64,000 nt of DNA from Todiramphus chloris collaris (lineage: Eukaryota; Chordata; Aves; Coraciiformes; Alcedinidae): the NCBI GenBank assembly GCA_025345505.1, contig JANVCC010000030.1, positions 14,887,065 through 14,951,064 on the forward strand, in the 5' to 3' direction. Every line of letters begins with the position of its first letter. The first letter of the stretch is position 1. A program made the translations under genes and the position numbers. The notes under the pieces are model-generated. The model did no database searches, had not been told where the DNA came from, and saw nothing but the letters and a program-made list of their open reading frames with translations. Below, in pieces: positions 1 to 13,165 of the stretch.

Positions 1-601
1 ATGTGCATGGGGGAGGAGGAGGTTTGTTGCTAAACGTAGGTGGTGTAGAAGGCATTAAGGGTCTGGACTGTGTTTCTGCAACCCAGGGTATTGCTGGGGC
101 CCTGCATGTCCCTCTTACCAGTGCGGTGACAGGAGGCTGGAGAGCAGGGCCTCTTGTGTAGGAGACCACTGGCTATGTCTGGGGTGAGGGAAGCTGCTTT
201 TCTCCTTGTCTTTAGGGATTTAGTCTGCCTGGAGCAGAACAGTGTGGGAGCTGCACAGCCAGTTGCCATGCACCTGCCCCTCTTCTCTCAGCAGGCTGCC
301 AGACTGGAGCTTTTTTGTTAAATGGGCATTAAGGGTACCCTCAAAATCAACCTCGTGCTTGAACTGCAGCCTTTGCATTTGCAAGGCATTGCTTCCTTGC
401 AGTACCTCAAGGAGACCCATGCACACAGGCTTCTTTAATGTTGGCATGGCACAGTCTTGATGTAAGAGAAGGGCTTTCCCTTCTTGGGGATATTACTCTT
501 GCAATGTCAGGGCTGAATCTGTGTTCAACTGTATATGTTTGAGTGATTTTGAGAGGAGGATCCTCTTAAATTCCAGTTTCTCCTTTAGGGAAGTGGAAGT
601 T
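1..601. other. Non-coding DNA, no recognisable feature
   Basis: Only short open frames of 60-80 codons occur on either strand, with no splice-bounded exon that I would defend. Base composition is ordinary and no repeat family is recognised. Confidence 0.5.
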
Positions 602-672
602 GCTTAAACAACTGATGACTCACTTTCTCTAGCTGTAAGATGCAGGTGAGAACTGCTTGCATTCTAGATAAT
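602..672 (+). repeat. Possible MIR (CORE-SINE) fragment, very degraded
   Basis: The stretch follows the order of the MIR central region: a CTTAA start, a CTCA-TTTC block, then CTGTAA-ATG followed by a purine-rich segment. Similarity is patchy and could be chance. It would be a relic of a tRNA-derived retroposon with no function implied. Confidence 0.25.
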
Positions 673-3600
673 GTTTGAAAAAAATGTGGGATGTTAAAAA
701 CAGTGTTATGAAGGTCAATGAGCAAATCCATATTTAATCTTTGACCCTTCATAAGATGTTATAGCCATGCACTCATCTTCAGTCTGATCATACAGAAGAA
801 AGCAATGACCTTTCTGCTCATGTTGAACAGCAAGAACAATGAGCACACAATTGCTGTTTCCACAGGGGTTGTTCATGCACAAGGCTGTAAAGGCAGACTC
901 TGGGAGATAAGGAAATGCGGATAGGGTGCTCACAAATCTTGAAGCAATGCCTTGGAAGTGACTGTAGCATGACATGGCCTTAAAAACATTTGGGTGATGG
1001 GATCTAAATTGCAGAGTGGGGAAATGGCTTTTATTTTCTAGCAGAATGGGGATTCTTTTCAGCAAGGCCTTTGCTCTCCTCATGTGTAACACAGACTCTT
1101 TCCTTTTAAGACTGTGCATTTAATGTCAGTCCTCAGCAAAAGCTGAGGCAGAGGCAGCTCTCTGAACAGAAATTTTGGGCAAGATTGCAGAGGAATGAGT
1201 GGACTTAATTGCAATGAGTCCCTTCCCAACACTGTGGCATGAAGTTGGGATCAGTGGTGAATTCCCACAACAAATCAAGAAATACTTTGCAAGATGCCAT
1301 ACAGAGCTGTGCCTTGAGTGACCTCGCTATGCTAGGTCACTGCTACCTACTGATGCCAAACCATGAGTGGGGTTTAGTGGATGGGGGAGGGAGGTCATGT
1401 GGAAGAGGGTTGTTTGCCCAGTGGACCACTATTGGGCATGGAATGCTGCTGATGGGGGCCTTCCAAGGTTACATGGGAAAGTATTTTATTTATCATTTAA
1501 GCAGATAAATTATTGCTGTGTCTTCCCAAAATGGTGTTTCCTTTTTGCACTTTTTTCCTGAATAAAGCTGTCCTTGTTTCCTACTAGGCTATGTGTTGGC
1601 AAGTGGAGGAACACTGCCTGGCTAATGATGCTGGAGAGTAAGGAAATGCAGCTATCCCAGAAGAGCAGGCAGGTACATGGGTATGGTGTTCATGGTGCTC
1701 TGTACTTGTAAGAGGGAGCTTGTGTGAATCTATGCATTATGGACGCTGGCATCTTCTGGCAAAGGACTTATAAACCCTGGCTGAAACCTTGATGGCAAAG
1801 ATTCATTCTGGCTGGTTTGCTGGCAGCTCTGGATGCTTCCAAAGTTATGCATGTTTTCCCTTGTAAATATTTTCAGTGGGCTGTTTTCCCAAGACCATTT
1901 TGCCTACCATCACCTTCCATCCTTCTCGTCTGCATAGTCCCTCTTTAGATCAAGAGAGGGAAGAGGATGTTGTTTATAGCAATCAGTGTTATAAACATGC
2001 CCTGTGTGCTTATTTTGGAAGATGACCAGTTTTCCCCGTCACTCTGTAGGGTGACAACCTCCCCAGATGTCTTCCTGCTTTGTCCCCAGGAATAGGACAA
2101 TCTTGTCTTTCACCCTGCTACTCTGCACAGCTGAGGGGAGAGGGAACAGAAATTGGAGCAAGGATTCACTATGAATCATGACTCCTGGCTTCCCCACCCT
2201 AGCTCATCTTGGAGGCTGCTCCAGCTTAACACTGCAGGCAAAATTACACTCCTGCCACTTCTCTTGCTTGCCCTGGCTTGCCCTCTCCGTTGGGGAAGCT
2301 GCCAGGAATCCCCTGCTACGTATGCAGTTGCGGGGGTGATACAAGCACAGCTTTGTGTTCAACACGCCATTTAGAAGCTGTTTTCTCATTGCTGGTGATC
2401 AGAGATACATCTGTCTCCTTGTTTTCAAGGATGCAATTGTAAGACAACGAGAAAAGCTGGGTTTCTGTGGCTGCCACTTATATCTTCTGAAATGCATTCC
2501 TGCGCCAGCAGGAAGAATCTAATAATATATAGATAGACCTTCTAATCTCTTCTGCATTAGCAAATGAAACAGTGATAAGGAAACCTAGCCCAATTCAAGA
2601 TATCTTTAGGTAGAGGTTGGTGATTTAAGTTGGACTGAATGCTCTCCTGTTTTGCTCTTAGGCACTAAGGTTTGACCTGAGTGTTGGCCATGGATCCCTG
2701 CATGCACCTTTACTAGCCCTGCCCAGGCTTCAGCACTAGTCCTAAATATTTTTCTGAGTACTGGGATGAGAGCCTCTAAATTTGTACTTCATTTGAGTAC
2801 ATGCATGTGCACAAGGACATATTGAAGCACGTGCATGTAGTTGTCATACATGAGGACTGCTTGTCTCGAGGAGCCAACTGGAATTAAGTCTCTGAGGGGA
2901 CCTGGGTTTGGTGTTGTCTTTGAGGCCACTTCCATGTGCTGTTACCTGCCTATGTCTGAGCCCAGTCCATGACTTCTTATCTGTTCCTCTAAGTGGCAAC
3001 TACTATTTCCCACTTGCTGTTCCCTATGGGGATCCTTGTCCTGCTGCTGATTCTGTGGCTTCTGTGCTGCTCGTTTCAGCTCCTTAGCTCTGTGCTTCCT
3101 TCCTTACACAGAAGGGTGAGGGTTACACTGGTGGGCTTCCTTGAGGAGAAGGGCATTGGTAAAGGGGAAAAATTTTCGGGCCTGTTGTCTTTTATTGTGC
3201 TTGGACAGGGCTCAATTGTATGACATCTGTGGGATGTCTGTGTCCACTTTGCATGGCTGTTTTTGTGGGCTTAAAGCTCTTTCCATGACTTCCCCTTTTT
3301 TCAGCATTAGTATCTGCACCATTTCTACTGTGACTGTCTTCACTGTTGCTTTCTGGTGTGTGAGAAGATTGCCTAGTTCTTCAAGAGCTCTACCTCATAC
3401 CTAGCATATCAAAATGAGGTGTTTTGGGCTGATGATGTCCCCATGACTAGAGCAGTTACCCCATGGCTGTCCAGTTTTCACCTGAGGAAGCAGATAAGCA
3501 TGTCTGGGTAACCTCATGATAATTACAGAACAAATTATCTGTAAACCAAGAAAGAAATGGAGCCTTTTCCTGCCAAAGACAACTTGCCACTATAATGATG

Positions 3601-4240
3601 AGGAGCAGAGAGCAGACAGGCTGTCCAGATGTTTTGCTATCTTTCAAAGTAAATGTATGTATGCTTTGGGTGTGGATTGCAGAAAGCTTTGTTTGCTTGT
3701 CAATGGAGGAACTTATACGTCTGTGTCAGCTCTTCAGGAAGTATTGTGTCAGTGGGAGTGTAGAGTCTCCCGATCTCTTAACTCTTTGACCTTACTTAAA
3801 TTCTTTGAGTTCTCAGCAAACTAAGATTAATTGAAAGGCTTCAGATATTCAATAGGAGCTCATCCTGCTGTGACCTTACCGATTGCCACTGACAAGAGCA
3901 GGAAGAATAGTAATTTTGAGCTTCTACAGAAGCAGTTGTTCATCACCGTGTTGGAGACAGATCTTGTCCCACGGGTAAGGAACATGTTGGTGTGCTGAAG
4001 GAGATCCTGTTATTTTCAGAATTTCTGAATGTTTGACTTGCAAATAGAGATACTTGGAAAAAACTAGCAGACTAGGCAGTTGACAGTAGGTGTCAAAACA
4101 TAGCTGTTGGCCTCTTCATTCAAAGGTGTTCATTTTCAGTGCAAAGGCTGTCCTGTAGTCTGAAGCGTCTTCTTTGTGGCTTGCTTTGTGTAAGAGAAGG
4201 ACATATTGGCTAAAGACAAGGTGGGGTGTTAGGACAGGAA
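673..4240. other. Non-coding DNA, no recognisable gene
   Basis: The longest open frame is a 134-codon minus-strand frame at 715-1119. It has no recognisable domain, and a frame of this length is expected by chance in a window this size. A weak MIR-like string at about 3780-3830 was not good enough to call. Nothing else stands out. Confidence 0.5.
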
Positions 4241-4420
4241 GCTAGATTCAAGCTCAGGAGTTATTAGCTATGTTTTTTGAGTAGGATACCAGTGACACAT
4301 AACCACAGGCAAGCCATTATTACATGTCTATGACCTTGTCTTTATCTTATTTTATTGAATCTCAAGCTCTTTGAAAGAGTCTACACTTGTTGAATGTTTG
4401 CAGAGTGTAGTGCTGTGAAT
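4241..4420 (+). repeat. Probable old SINE/LINE tail (MIR3/L2-type)
   Basis: The segment contains the block order typical of this widespread amniote repeat end. A MIR-like 'ACC..AGGCAAG' stretch comes first, then 'CTCAAGCTCTTTGAAAG', then 'TGAATGTTTGCAGAGTG' followed by GTGCTGTG. These correspond to the usual 'TGTAAGCTCTTTGGGGCAG' and 'TGTTTGTACAGCACCTAG' motifs. The copy is heavily mutated, so age and exact family are uncertain. Confidence 0.4.
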
Positions 4421-4989
4421 TTGCTTTCTGGGCAGAACTATTAAATGCTGCTGTTATACAAGCAGTAGATCATGTTCACCCATTTCAACTGTGCCATTAG
4501 TCTGCAGAAAACCATAACCTCTGCTGAAGCTTCCTTTGCACTGGTTTCACCACCTGCGTGTTTGGAAGAACTGTGTGCCTAGACACTGGCATAAGAGCTG
4601 ATAGGCTGCAGCCCATTATCTTGTAAGTATTTAAGCACTTTCTGTTAGTGTGCGTGGCCAGTGCTGACTGCCTTTTGCCACTGTCATAAGCAAAGCAGTT
4701 GTTGCTCATCTAGGTAATGTGTTCTGTCCTTACAAAGTCATTGGCACAGATTTCCCTGGCACTGGGTTTTACCTCAGTGCCAGATCCCCTCTGTCACCTC
4801 GATGGGTTGCGGTGACACACAGCAGTAATGCTCTCCACAATACTGATTCTCTGCTGATACTGATTGCTCTGGGGTATGTCCTTATGGGTCTCTCCTACTT
4901 GTCCCCAGCAGCCTGCAGTGTCACTGTCACACTACATTTCTTTAAAACTGTTCTAGTCTGCCTTGTTCTGCCAATCTGTCTTTATTTCT

Positions 4990-5062
4990 GTCTCCTTTGC
5001 CTATCCAGACTGTAAACCCTTGGAGTAGGAGGTTAGCTGTGTTACTCCTGCTGTACTCAGTC
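4990..5062 (+). repeat. Possible second MIR3/L2-type tail
   Basis: 'CCAGACTGTAAACCCTTGGA' followed by GTAGGAGG resembles the 'AGACTGTAAGCTCCTTGGGG' end motif of the same family as the copy at 4241-4420. Only this motif is convincing and the flanks do not align clearly. Confidence 0.25.
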
Positions 5063-7659
5063 ATAGCTTGTCACTTGCTGGGGAATAGCCCCTAAACTTC
5101 TGCTCACAGGACAGGTTTGATTATATTAGGAAGCTCTAATTATAGGGCAGCTAAGATCTCAGGTGCAGACTCTAAGCACAATAGTAATATACATAATAAT
5201 TTGCTTAGCTGCATGTGTTCTGAGACCTTATAATAACCAGAGGTGGAGCAGGTCATATTTTGGCTTTCCCTGAGTGTACATTTTGATAGATGCAATGGGG
5301 ATGTCTGTAGAGTGCTTGCCCTATTAAAATTGCTTCTATTATGAGATCTCCCATTTGGAGAAGTGATTATGGGTGAAATCCCATGTAACACTAGCTTACG
5401 ATCTCCTGATCCTACAGTAGATACCCTGCTATGGACCTAAGAGTGTTAGAACTTGTTTCCACAGAGTCTTGCTTTCCGTGCTTTTCAGTAAAGGAACAAC
5501 ATAAAAGCCTGCTAGTCTGATGTTTTACTCTGTGCGGAAGAAAACCCAACATTAGCCCACTGGCTACTGTATTTGCCAACACTGATTCTGGAGTGGCACG
5601 TAGTCTGGTAAAATCCAAACTTGCAGCAGCCCAGCACTGAGTATGCAACAGCTGCTGGACCCCTGAAGTGGCCTAGGATAGAAGATATCACTGGGAAAAA
5701 TACCAACCAGGGTAAAGAATGAGACCTGGTATCAGGGGAATGACTCCTACACCAGTCTGTGAGTGGCTCTGAAAGATCAAGAAGTTATGCTGACGAGCAA
5801 ATGAAGTTCATCTTGCAAGTGTTAAGGAAGTTGCTGCCTCCAAATAGGACATCAAAGTTCAGTTTTGTCATTCCAGGTGGATTAAAGAGGAGACTCACCC
5901 TCTCTCTGTTCCTTGGCTAAGGCTGTGACAGGTGTGTTCTGCTCATGCCAACCAGAGGAGTATTTAAACTGCCTCTTCTTCACCTTCTGATCTGTATTTT
6001 AGCTGCTTCTATTCTAAATGTCTGAAGCATGTCCAAAATGCTGCATGTCCAGGCACACGTGTCCACCTCTGGCTGGAATTATGATACAGATCAATGTGTA
6101 CTTGTGAGGGATAAAGCAGGACAGCCTCTCTGGTTACTGCTGAGGGTTGAATTTAGGTGCACAGACTCTGATGATTCAAGCTGGAAGTTGGCCAAGGACA
6201 CTAAGGTTGACTGTCCTGCTTTTGCATAAAGTGGTATAATACCTTTAATGACCAGAGGAGATTTGTTTCTCTTAAACAGTTATCATCGTGAAGCTTATGC
6301 TGTTCTTGGGTTTGCAAGGAGAGACAAAGGGAGAGAATCATCTTAAGCAGAGGCTCCTGGGGGGTAGGAAGGAGGCACTTTTCTCAAAACCGTGACATGT
6401 GGCAGAGTCCCATTCTTCTCCACTCAGCTCACGCTGGCAATACAGATGTTCCCTGCTGGCATTTCCCTTTCCTTCACTGTCAATTGATCTTACTGACGAA
6501 GTCTGATTTCAGCCCTGTAGTTGCATTTTTCCTGCAGCTTCGCTCAAGCTTAATATTTAACTGTGCTCTGCGAAGAGAGGCCCCTTCAGCACTGGGAGAG
6601 CTCCAGCAGGACATTCATCAGGCTCTGCACTGCTCTGTGCGAGGTCTGCGGGGATGGCAACTTCAGGCAGTGTTGATGTGAAACATCCGATGTTATCTGG
6701 CAGATGGGAGATGTTTGCTAATTAGTTTGCCTTAAACGGATTTTAAATAATTCTGTTCGGATTAGGGTTTACACTCTGCCCAGCTCCATACTGGGTTTCC
6801 AACTCAGGCAGGAGCATTGGAGTTTGATCAGTGATAGTAATTTTTTTCTTTTGTGACTGACCACACCTCTGACCGGGGGTATCCTTCCCAGGTACACTTT
6901 GAGCAAGCAGGGCCTATGTCTGATTCAAGCTTCATTATCATGGGTAAATTTCCTGCTACTTTGCTTGAAGTCTTTCTTGACTGGAGATTGGGAGTTGCCT
7001 TAGATACGTGCCTCACTGCATGGAGTGCAGCATGGACTAGTCCTTAAAAGGGATGGATTTGCTTCCACCTAGAAGGCTTCTTTAACAAAGAGATTTAGAG
7101 AAAAACAAGAATAGAAACCCTTATTCCAGAAGCTAAACGTAAGATCATAGAAAATATGAAGTGATGAATAAGAGCACACAACAAAAATTTCGGATACTGT
7201 GCATAGGTAAAGCACACTTATTTTTGGCCTTTGATGTGTATCTGGAGCAAAACTCTCTTTCTGTCCGTGGAGACCAGAATGCTGTGAGGTTTTAAGTTCT
7301 CCATGTGACCAGTTGGGGTTTGCCGCAACAATAGGGTTTCTCCTTGGTTTTGGGAAGGGCAGCAGTTTTGCTGGCATTACACAAGTCTATGTGTGATAAA
7401 ATAAGGAACCTTCATTCTCCAACTCTTCTGATTTATGAAACTGCCGGAAATTAAAACTCCATTGCCATTTGTGTAATTTTTTTTTATTCCTCCAAACTGT
7501 ACTGGATGTTCTTCACATATTAATTTGTGGATTACAGAATGTTCTAGGCAAAACATCAGTGGGACAGTAAAATGTTAATGCAAGACTTGAGCTAACATAA
7601 AATAAAACCACAGTGTTCTTCTATCCTGCTTAATAATGACTCAAGTGAAATGGGGACAG
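5063..7659. other. Non-coding DNA
   Basis: No gene is recognised. The stretch at about 6681-6775 is AT-rich and contains TAATTAG and a run of A/T-rich motifs reminiscent of conserved non-coding elements, but this cannot be shown without alignment. The open frames are all short and without domains. Confidence 0.45.
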
Positions 7660-7860
7660 TTGTGTGGTCTAGTGGCTAGTGAGGGGTGTGGTCCTCTGGA
7701 TTCCTGGAGCTGCTTCCCAGCTCTTCTTTCCCATGCAGGGTGACCTTAAACAAGTTTACCCCTTGTAAATTGGAGCCTGCTGTCTGGCTAGGAAGCTTAT
7801 TAGGAAACTTAATTTTTGAGAGAGCGTTTTGGGAACTTGAGATGACAGGTGCTAAATAAA
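7660..7860 (+). repeat. MIR/CORE-SINE relic (amniote type), near full length
   Basis: Three parts of the element are visible in the right order. The tRNA-like head has 'GTGTGGTCTAGTGGCTAG' with the A-box-like segment, then CTCTGGATTCCTGG and CCCAGCTCT. The core follows with 'GGGTGACCTTAAACAAGTTT' and TTGTAAATTGG. The tail is 'GAGAGCGTTTTGGGAACTT', 'GATGACAGGTGCTAAATAAA'. These match the usual GTGTGGTCTAGTGG / TGTGACCTTGGGCAAGT / AAAGCGCTTTGAGATC / GAAAGGCGCTATA order of bird and turtle MIRs. The element would have been moved by partner LINE machinery and is inactive now. Confidence 0.65.
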
Positions 7861-10444
7861 GACACTTCTCTCTATTAAGTAGCTCTAAGAAAACACGCTG
7901 AGATTCCAATTTTGTGACATTGGTACTTAGAGAACTCATCTTTTGGCTTTTTATGAATTGAGCACTCTTGATCTGGAGGCATCAAGAGATGACAAATGTG
8001 GATACTCCTGACCATTTTGCTGAAATGACTGTTGCAATTGTCAGCACTTTGGTTTATTGGCATTGGAAGAACAATGGTTTAATTTCCATGTCAGCGAATT
8101 ATTCTGGATTTAAACAGAACTGTGTTGCAGTGGTCTTGAGCACAGCAAAAGGTGCCTTAGAGCCAGGAAGTTAAATTGATTATAAATGGGAGTAAAGCAG
8201 GTTGGCTGAGCTTTGCTTTCCAAGTTGAGTGTAAGGCATCAGTGAGGAAAAGAGAACAGTAGAAAAGAGTGTGTTGCAATGAATGAAGACTGGATGTGCA
8301 AGAGGTTATCTTACAGAATACCACTGTTAGGACACTTAGGCTGTTTCTGCAAAGATGTATCTGTTGAAAGGAGATAGCAAACATCTTCCTGACGCAAAGA
8401 GAAGTTAGGAAGTCAGGCTGTAAAATACTGAGACATTGTGATAGTGCAGATCATACTTATAGACAGAAAGAACTAACCGTGGACTGGATTCCTGGCTAAA
8501 GAATCTTCATGCAAGTTGGTTCTCTATCTTAATTACCCTTCAAACGAAGAAAACATTTTACACACCAGTCTGTCTTTTATCTCCCAAGCCCTAACCCCAG
8601 GAGCTTGTGTTCTAATGCCTAATCAGAACTTCCACTAGCAAGGTGACAGAGAGGGTCTGATTGCTTCTGCACGTGGAAATGCGAGGTAAAGTCTTTGAGA
8701 AGAAGGCCTGGCACATTCAGTATTGTACACCAGAGTTTTTCTATTGGATTTTGCTGGATCTGGATCAAGCTGTTACTTTGAATGCATCCACAATCAATTA
8801 ATTTCAAGCTGTGTCTCCTCATCTCTGGCCAGAGCAAATCAAGATTTTTCTCCTCCTCCCACATAAGCGTAAGTGACATCATGTTGTTGGGTAAATGCTG
8901 CTTTCTTGTCCAGCCAGCAATTTGTCCTGGCTTGAAGTTTGGTAGCAGTTTTCTGCACAGTGTGTACTGTGCAGGACACCTGGAGAATATGCTTTGCATT
9001 TGCAAGTAGTTGCTACATATTTAGGTAGCAGAGACGCAAAGATTGCTGATCTGTGTGTTAGGCAGGCTCATGACTAATCTAGTGCTTGAGCCTTCATTGC
9101 ATGGAAGACCACATTTTTGTGGATACTTGTTTCCAGCATTAAGATCTGGGCACTAAATGTTTCCAGGGAACCCTTTTCAAATCAGGGTTGCACTCAGGCC
9201 CAGTTTGGTACTAGCTGTTGCATACCAGTCCAGTCAGCCTGAACAAACCTTTTGGCTGTGGAAAGCAGGTGTGGATCAGAAAGCCAAAGTCCCACCAGAA
9301 TATTGGGCAAAGGAGTACTGTGATGTTAAGCCAGTGTGCCTATTAATGAGGTCCTCACACCTAAAATGATAGTACAGCTCTTCTAGAGGTGAGGGTCATC
9401 TCTGCACTCAGGTTTCTTTCAACTCTTCCAACACCTGTATCGTAAACAGGGTCGCATTGTCTTGCTACACCAGTGAAAAATGAAAATTTGTTTTTTATAA
9501 CAATTTTTGGAGTTCTGTCTGCTTGAAGACAACATCCAGATACCAGGACCACCAGAAGAAGGAACAGGAGTGAAATAATTCACTTCTATGGTTAGAGGTA
9601 GCCATGATAATCCAATTTATCTCATGGAACTGCTGCTACAGATACAGATATGTCCTAATCTTTATTCCACCCAGGTTGGGGAATTAGTAAGGAACAGGAT
9701 TAGGTTTAACACCATCCCAATAAGAAATATTGATGAGGTGTGATCAATTAGCATTGCCTAACACAGAACCAGCAAACCAATCTGATTTTATTTTGGAAAC
9801 CAGGCAAGGATATTGGACAAGAGGTGTGGGTAGATATGTGAGCTTGACTGGCTCTCTGGCCTTGCCTCCATGCTGTAGGCATCCAGCAACATGTTCAGTC
9901 AGAGTAACTGGATAAGTCCTCCTCTCGGTTTGGATCTTGATAGCAGGGTGTTGTTGCAACTTTGACAGTGCTAGCCATGACCCAGTGGGTGGAATTAATC
10001 CTGGGGAGGAGATGTTCACTGAGCCCTCTGTGCTTCAAGCTGGTCCTTCTGCCTCTTGTCCTGTCCTTCATCACTGAGCTAAGAGATGAGCTCTTTCCTT
10101 CTGGATTGTCTGAGGGGAAGCAGAGGTGCACACAACTCTTCACGGTACCCCTTGTGCTTAGTGCCTGTTGCTCTTTCATGAGGCAATGACTTGGGTCGTG
10201 GAGCACTTTCACCAGGCTAAAGTAATGAAGAGAGTCCCCCCATCCTCCATCTCTGGCCAAGGTTTTACAAAGCCCACAGGAGCTCCTCCATGAAGACACA
10301 GTCAAAGTGGTTCATGTTAATGAACCAGTTTATAGTATCTCGTGAAAATTCCTGATAGCCTGTGACTGCCATAGACAGATGTGTTACCATTTTGCAAGTG
10401 TGGAGTTAACTTCATGATATAATAGAATTATTTGGAGAGCTGGT
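7861..10444. other. Non-coding DNA
   Basis: Short open frames up to about 136 codons occur on the minus strand (for example 9895-10305), but none has a recognisable domain or splice support. No repeat was identified with confidence. Confidence 0.45.
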
Positions 10445-10503
10445 GATAGGATTATGACTCTAGAGTGTCTGACTCTCAAATCTATGTTTTCCTTTATCTA
10501 TCC
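10445..10503 (-). repeat. Possible MIR fragment, minus strand
   Basis: 'GTGTCTGACTCTCAAATCTA' followed by TGTTTTCCTTTATCTATCC resembles the reverse complement of the MIR tRNA-like head (GTCTGACTCTCAATCCAGTGCTCTTTCCACTA). The match is short, so the call is tentative. Confidence 0.33.
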
Positions 10504-10895
10504 TCCCCAGACGTTATTTAGAATAATTTCTCCTTCCAAACAAAAATTAATTTTGGGAAAGGCAGATTCCCAACTCAGCTATGAAATGTCATCTCTGTGA
10601 TGATGATGATTATTGGATGCAGCAAATGCATACATAATTATTCTCACTGCTCACAGAGCAGCAGATAGGCCCATTTTCTGCCTCCTGAAATATATAACCC
10701 AAGACTTCTCCTCATGATGTCTGTTCTGTGCATTTTCATGAGCTCATTCCCTAGGGCTCACTGTGAAATTGTTCTAATTTTTCAAAGTAGGGAGGAAAAA
10801 TGAAATAATTGTGTTGGAAATGGCATTGATTTGTCTGTGAAGTCATTACAGCTGTTTCTCTCTTGAAGGGACAAGAAGAGGAATTCCTGACAGCT

Positions 10896-10997
10896 GTTGT
10901 TGTGGGTTTTTTTGTGGGTTGGGGTTTTTTTTTTGGTGGTTTGGGTTTTTTTTGGTTGGTTGTTTTGTTTGGGGTTTGTTTTGTTTGTTTGTTTTTA
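10896..10997. repeat. G/T-rich degenerate low-complexity tract
   Basis: About 100 bases made almost only of G and T on the plus strand, with T runs up to about 10 and irregular GGTTT/GGGTTT units. It is not a clean tandem repeat. Similar irregular tracts are frequent in bird genomes. It is the opposite strand orientation to the A/C-rich tracts at 18.9 and 21.9 kb. The minus-strand reading frame across it (K/P/T-rich) is a composition artefact. Confidence 0.85.
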
Positions 10998-13132
10998 ATG
11001 CAGAGAGGTGGAGAGCAGTCTGACAGTAAGAATGCAGTGAATTTTGGAAGCTGTTCTGAAAGTGCTTTCATGTTATGCGTGTGAGAATGCAGAACAAGAA
11101 TAATAACAAAGTTAAGAGTATTTTCTGACTTTCAGATGTGTAGCTTGGTCGATGTCAGTAGTTAGAACTGGATTTTGGTGTAGGATAATTTATTTGATGC
11201 AAAGGGTTGTGTTTGACAGTCTGAACTTGTCAGCTTTGAGTCACATAAAGGAAGGCCCAGTGGAATATATAACACAAATGTTCAAATAATATAATGAAAA
11301 AGACCCTTCTGAACTCTTTTCCATTAAATATGAAAATTAAAATGACTTAACAAAACAATTCTCTGTCCCTGTCTTTTAACAACAAACAAAAGCTCAGATG
11401 GGGAGTCTGAAATTGCTCATCAAGGGAAGAGACCAGGCTAGGATTGAGTAAATGGCTCTTTTTGAATAAAGCAATTAGTTCTAAAGGGAACATGTCATCT
11501 TCTGTACATTGCTAAGGTAGAACAGTCATTGTGCTTTCTGGCACTCCATCAAACTGCTCCTTGTGCATAGTTATTGGAGAAAGTGCATTTACACGTACTG
11601 TCGACGTCTGATGCCGGGAAGAGGTTTCTGAAATAACAAGACACAGGCTATTATGTGTATTAGCTTTATTATTTTTTTAAAAGTGTCTTAACCTTTGGGG
11701 ACTGAAGGTACTTAATAATATGTTGCAAATACAGTGTGCCAATGTGGTGTCGTCATATCTCAGGTGCTCCACAATCAAACGAGTACAGATTAACCCTTAG
11801 TTGTCCGTTGACTTTCTAGATAGCTGCTTTTACATCTGGAGCTTACAGTGAGTCCACAGTGCAGCAAAGTCCAGCACAGCCCTGTCACCTTGGTGTACTG
11901 CCAGAACCTGTCCCCGAGAGAATGTCTTCCACCACCCCCAGGTGAGCTTAACCCACACAGGACATCGAGCTCTAAGCTTTTTCTTAGGATGGCACATGAC
12001 TGTGTACATAGGTACAGGGTGACCTGGAGACAGAGAATGATCAGACAGCTTGCACCTTAGGAAGCATGTGTTCGTGGGGAGCACTTGTGATTTATAGGAA
12101 GGAAAAGTAGGATAGAGCACATGCCTGGTCCAACATCATGAAACTCTTGAACCTGCAAGGTATTACACTCCTGCAAGTTTTCATATAAAGAAGCTGCCAG
12201 AGACAAAAGAAACACTGTCTGAGTAACTCCAAAGAGATGAAAAGGCTGAAGCCTTTCTTGCTTGTTACTCAACAAAGAACCAACAAAGGAGAACTTGCAC
12301 CAGGGAATCACTCACAGAGCAAGAGGTATTGTCTATTTTCTGCAGGAAAATGGTTCTTGGTGCTCCTAGAAAGACAGGGTGGTGCCTGGTAGCCTGCTCA
12401 GCTAACAATAATCTAAGAGCAAAGTCCTAAATCAGAAAACTCACCAAGGAGAGATTGAAGAGTGATTTATTAGTGGTGTAGATGGGACCTGAACATCTCA
12501 TGGGCTGAGCTGTTCTGTCTCTAAATCAGAACAATATGAAATGATTTCTTCATTGTGAGTTTTTTGATTGTTTTCCCCCTCCAGCATACTGGCTATTGAA
12601 AAAGCTTTCAGAATGGAAGTCAAGGAGTTGTCCTTTTGAAGCATGGAAGGCACATCACCCTTGAGTCAGGGGAAAGATCCACTTGAAGTTGATTTCTGTT
12701 AGCTATCCAGGTACAATTTGTAATTTGTCATACGTGCTCTGTTTTTCATAACTGTGAACCACCAGTATGTCTGGATGTGAACGGAAGGAGGCAGAGGGAG
12801 AAAGGGCTGCTGTCTGTAGGTACCTAACAGCAAGAGCTTAAAACAGACAGCCTTTGTTTGTTGATGACATAAGAGCTTTATAAGTTGTGTCTAGTATTGT
12901 TGAGTTTTTTGTTTTGTTTTTCCTTTGGAGCTCGAGTACAACTGAGAGGGGAAAGTTGTGGTCTCTGAGAAGTTCAAATAACTTTTAAAAAAAAGGTGAA
13001 GAGGCTGAGCAAATTCTAATTCAAGTCGAGGCATGGCTCTTGAATGCTGCCTGGTCAGTAATGGAGTTATCAGGAGATAACTTCAACAGTGGCAGCAACC
13101 ACAGCACTTCTCTTTTATTTGTTTAATTCTGG
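10998..13132. other. Non-coding DNA
   Basis: AT-rich stretches near 11.1-11.7 kb and short open frames only. No repeat family, splice-bounded exon or RNA gene is recognised. Confidence 0.45.
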
Positions 13133-13165
13133 AAAAAAACAAAACAAATAAAAAAACCCAAACAA
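13133..13165. repeat. Short A/C-rich low-complexity tract
   Basis: A-runs punctuated by C and CCC, the same composition as the longer tracts at 18.9 and 21.9 kb. Confidence 0.7.

Noticed and set aside
715-1119. 134-codon ATG-initiated minus frame with several cysteines in its second half
   Set aside because: No recognisable domain, spacing does not fit an EGF or LDL-receptor module, and the length is within chance expectation.
3780-3830. MIR-like TTTGACCTTAC...TTCTCAG
   Set aside because: Only one short block agrees, and neither the head nor the tail is visible.
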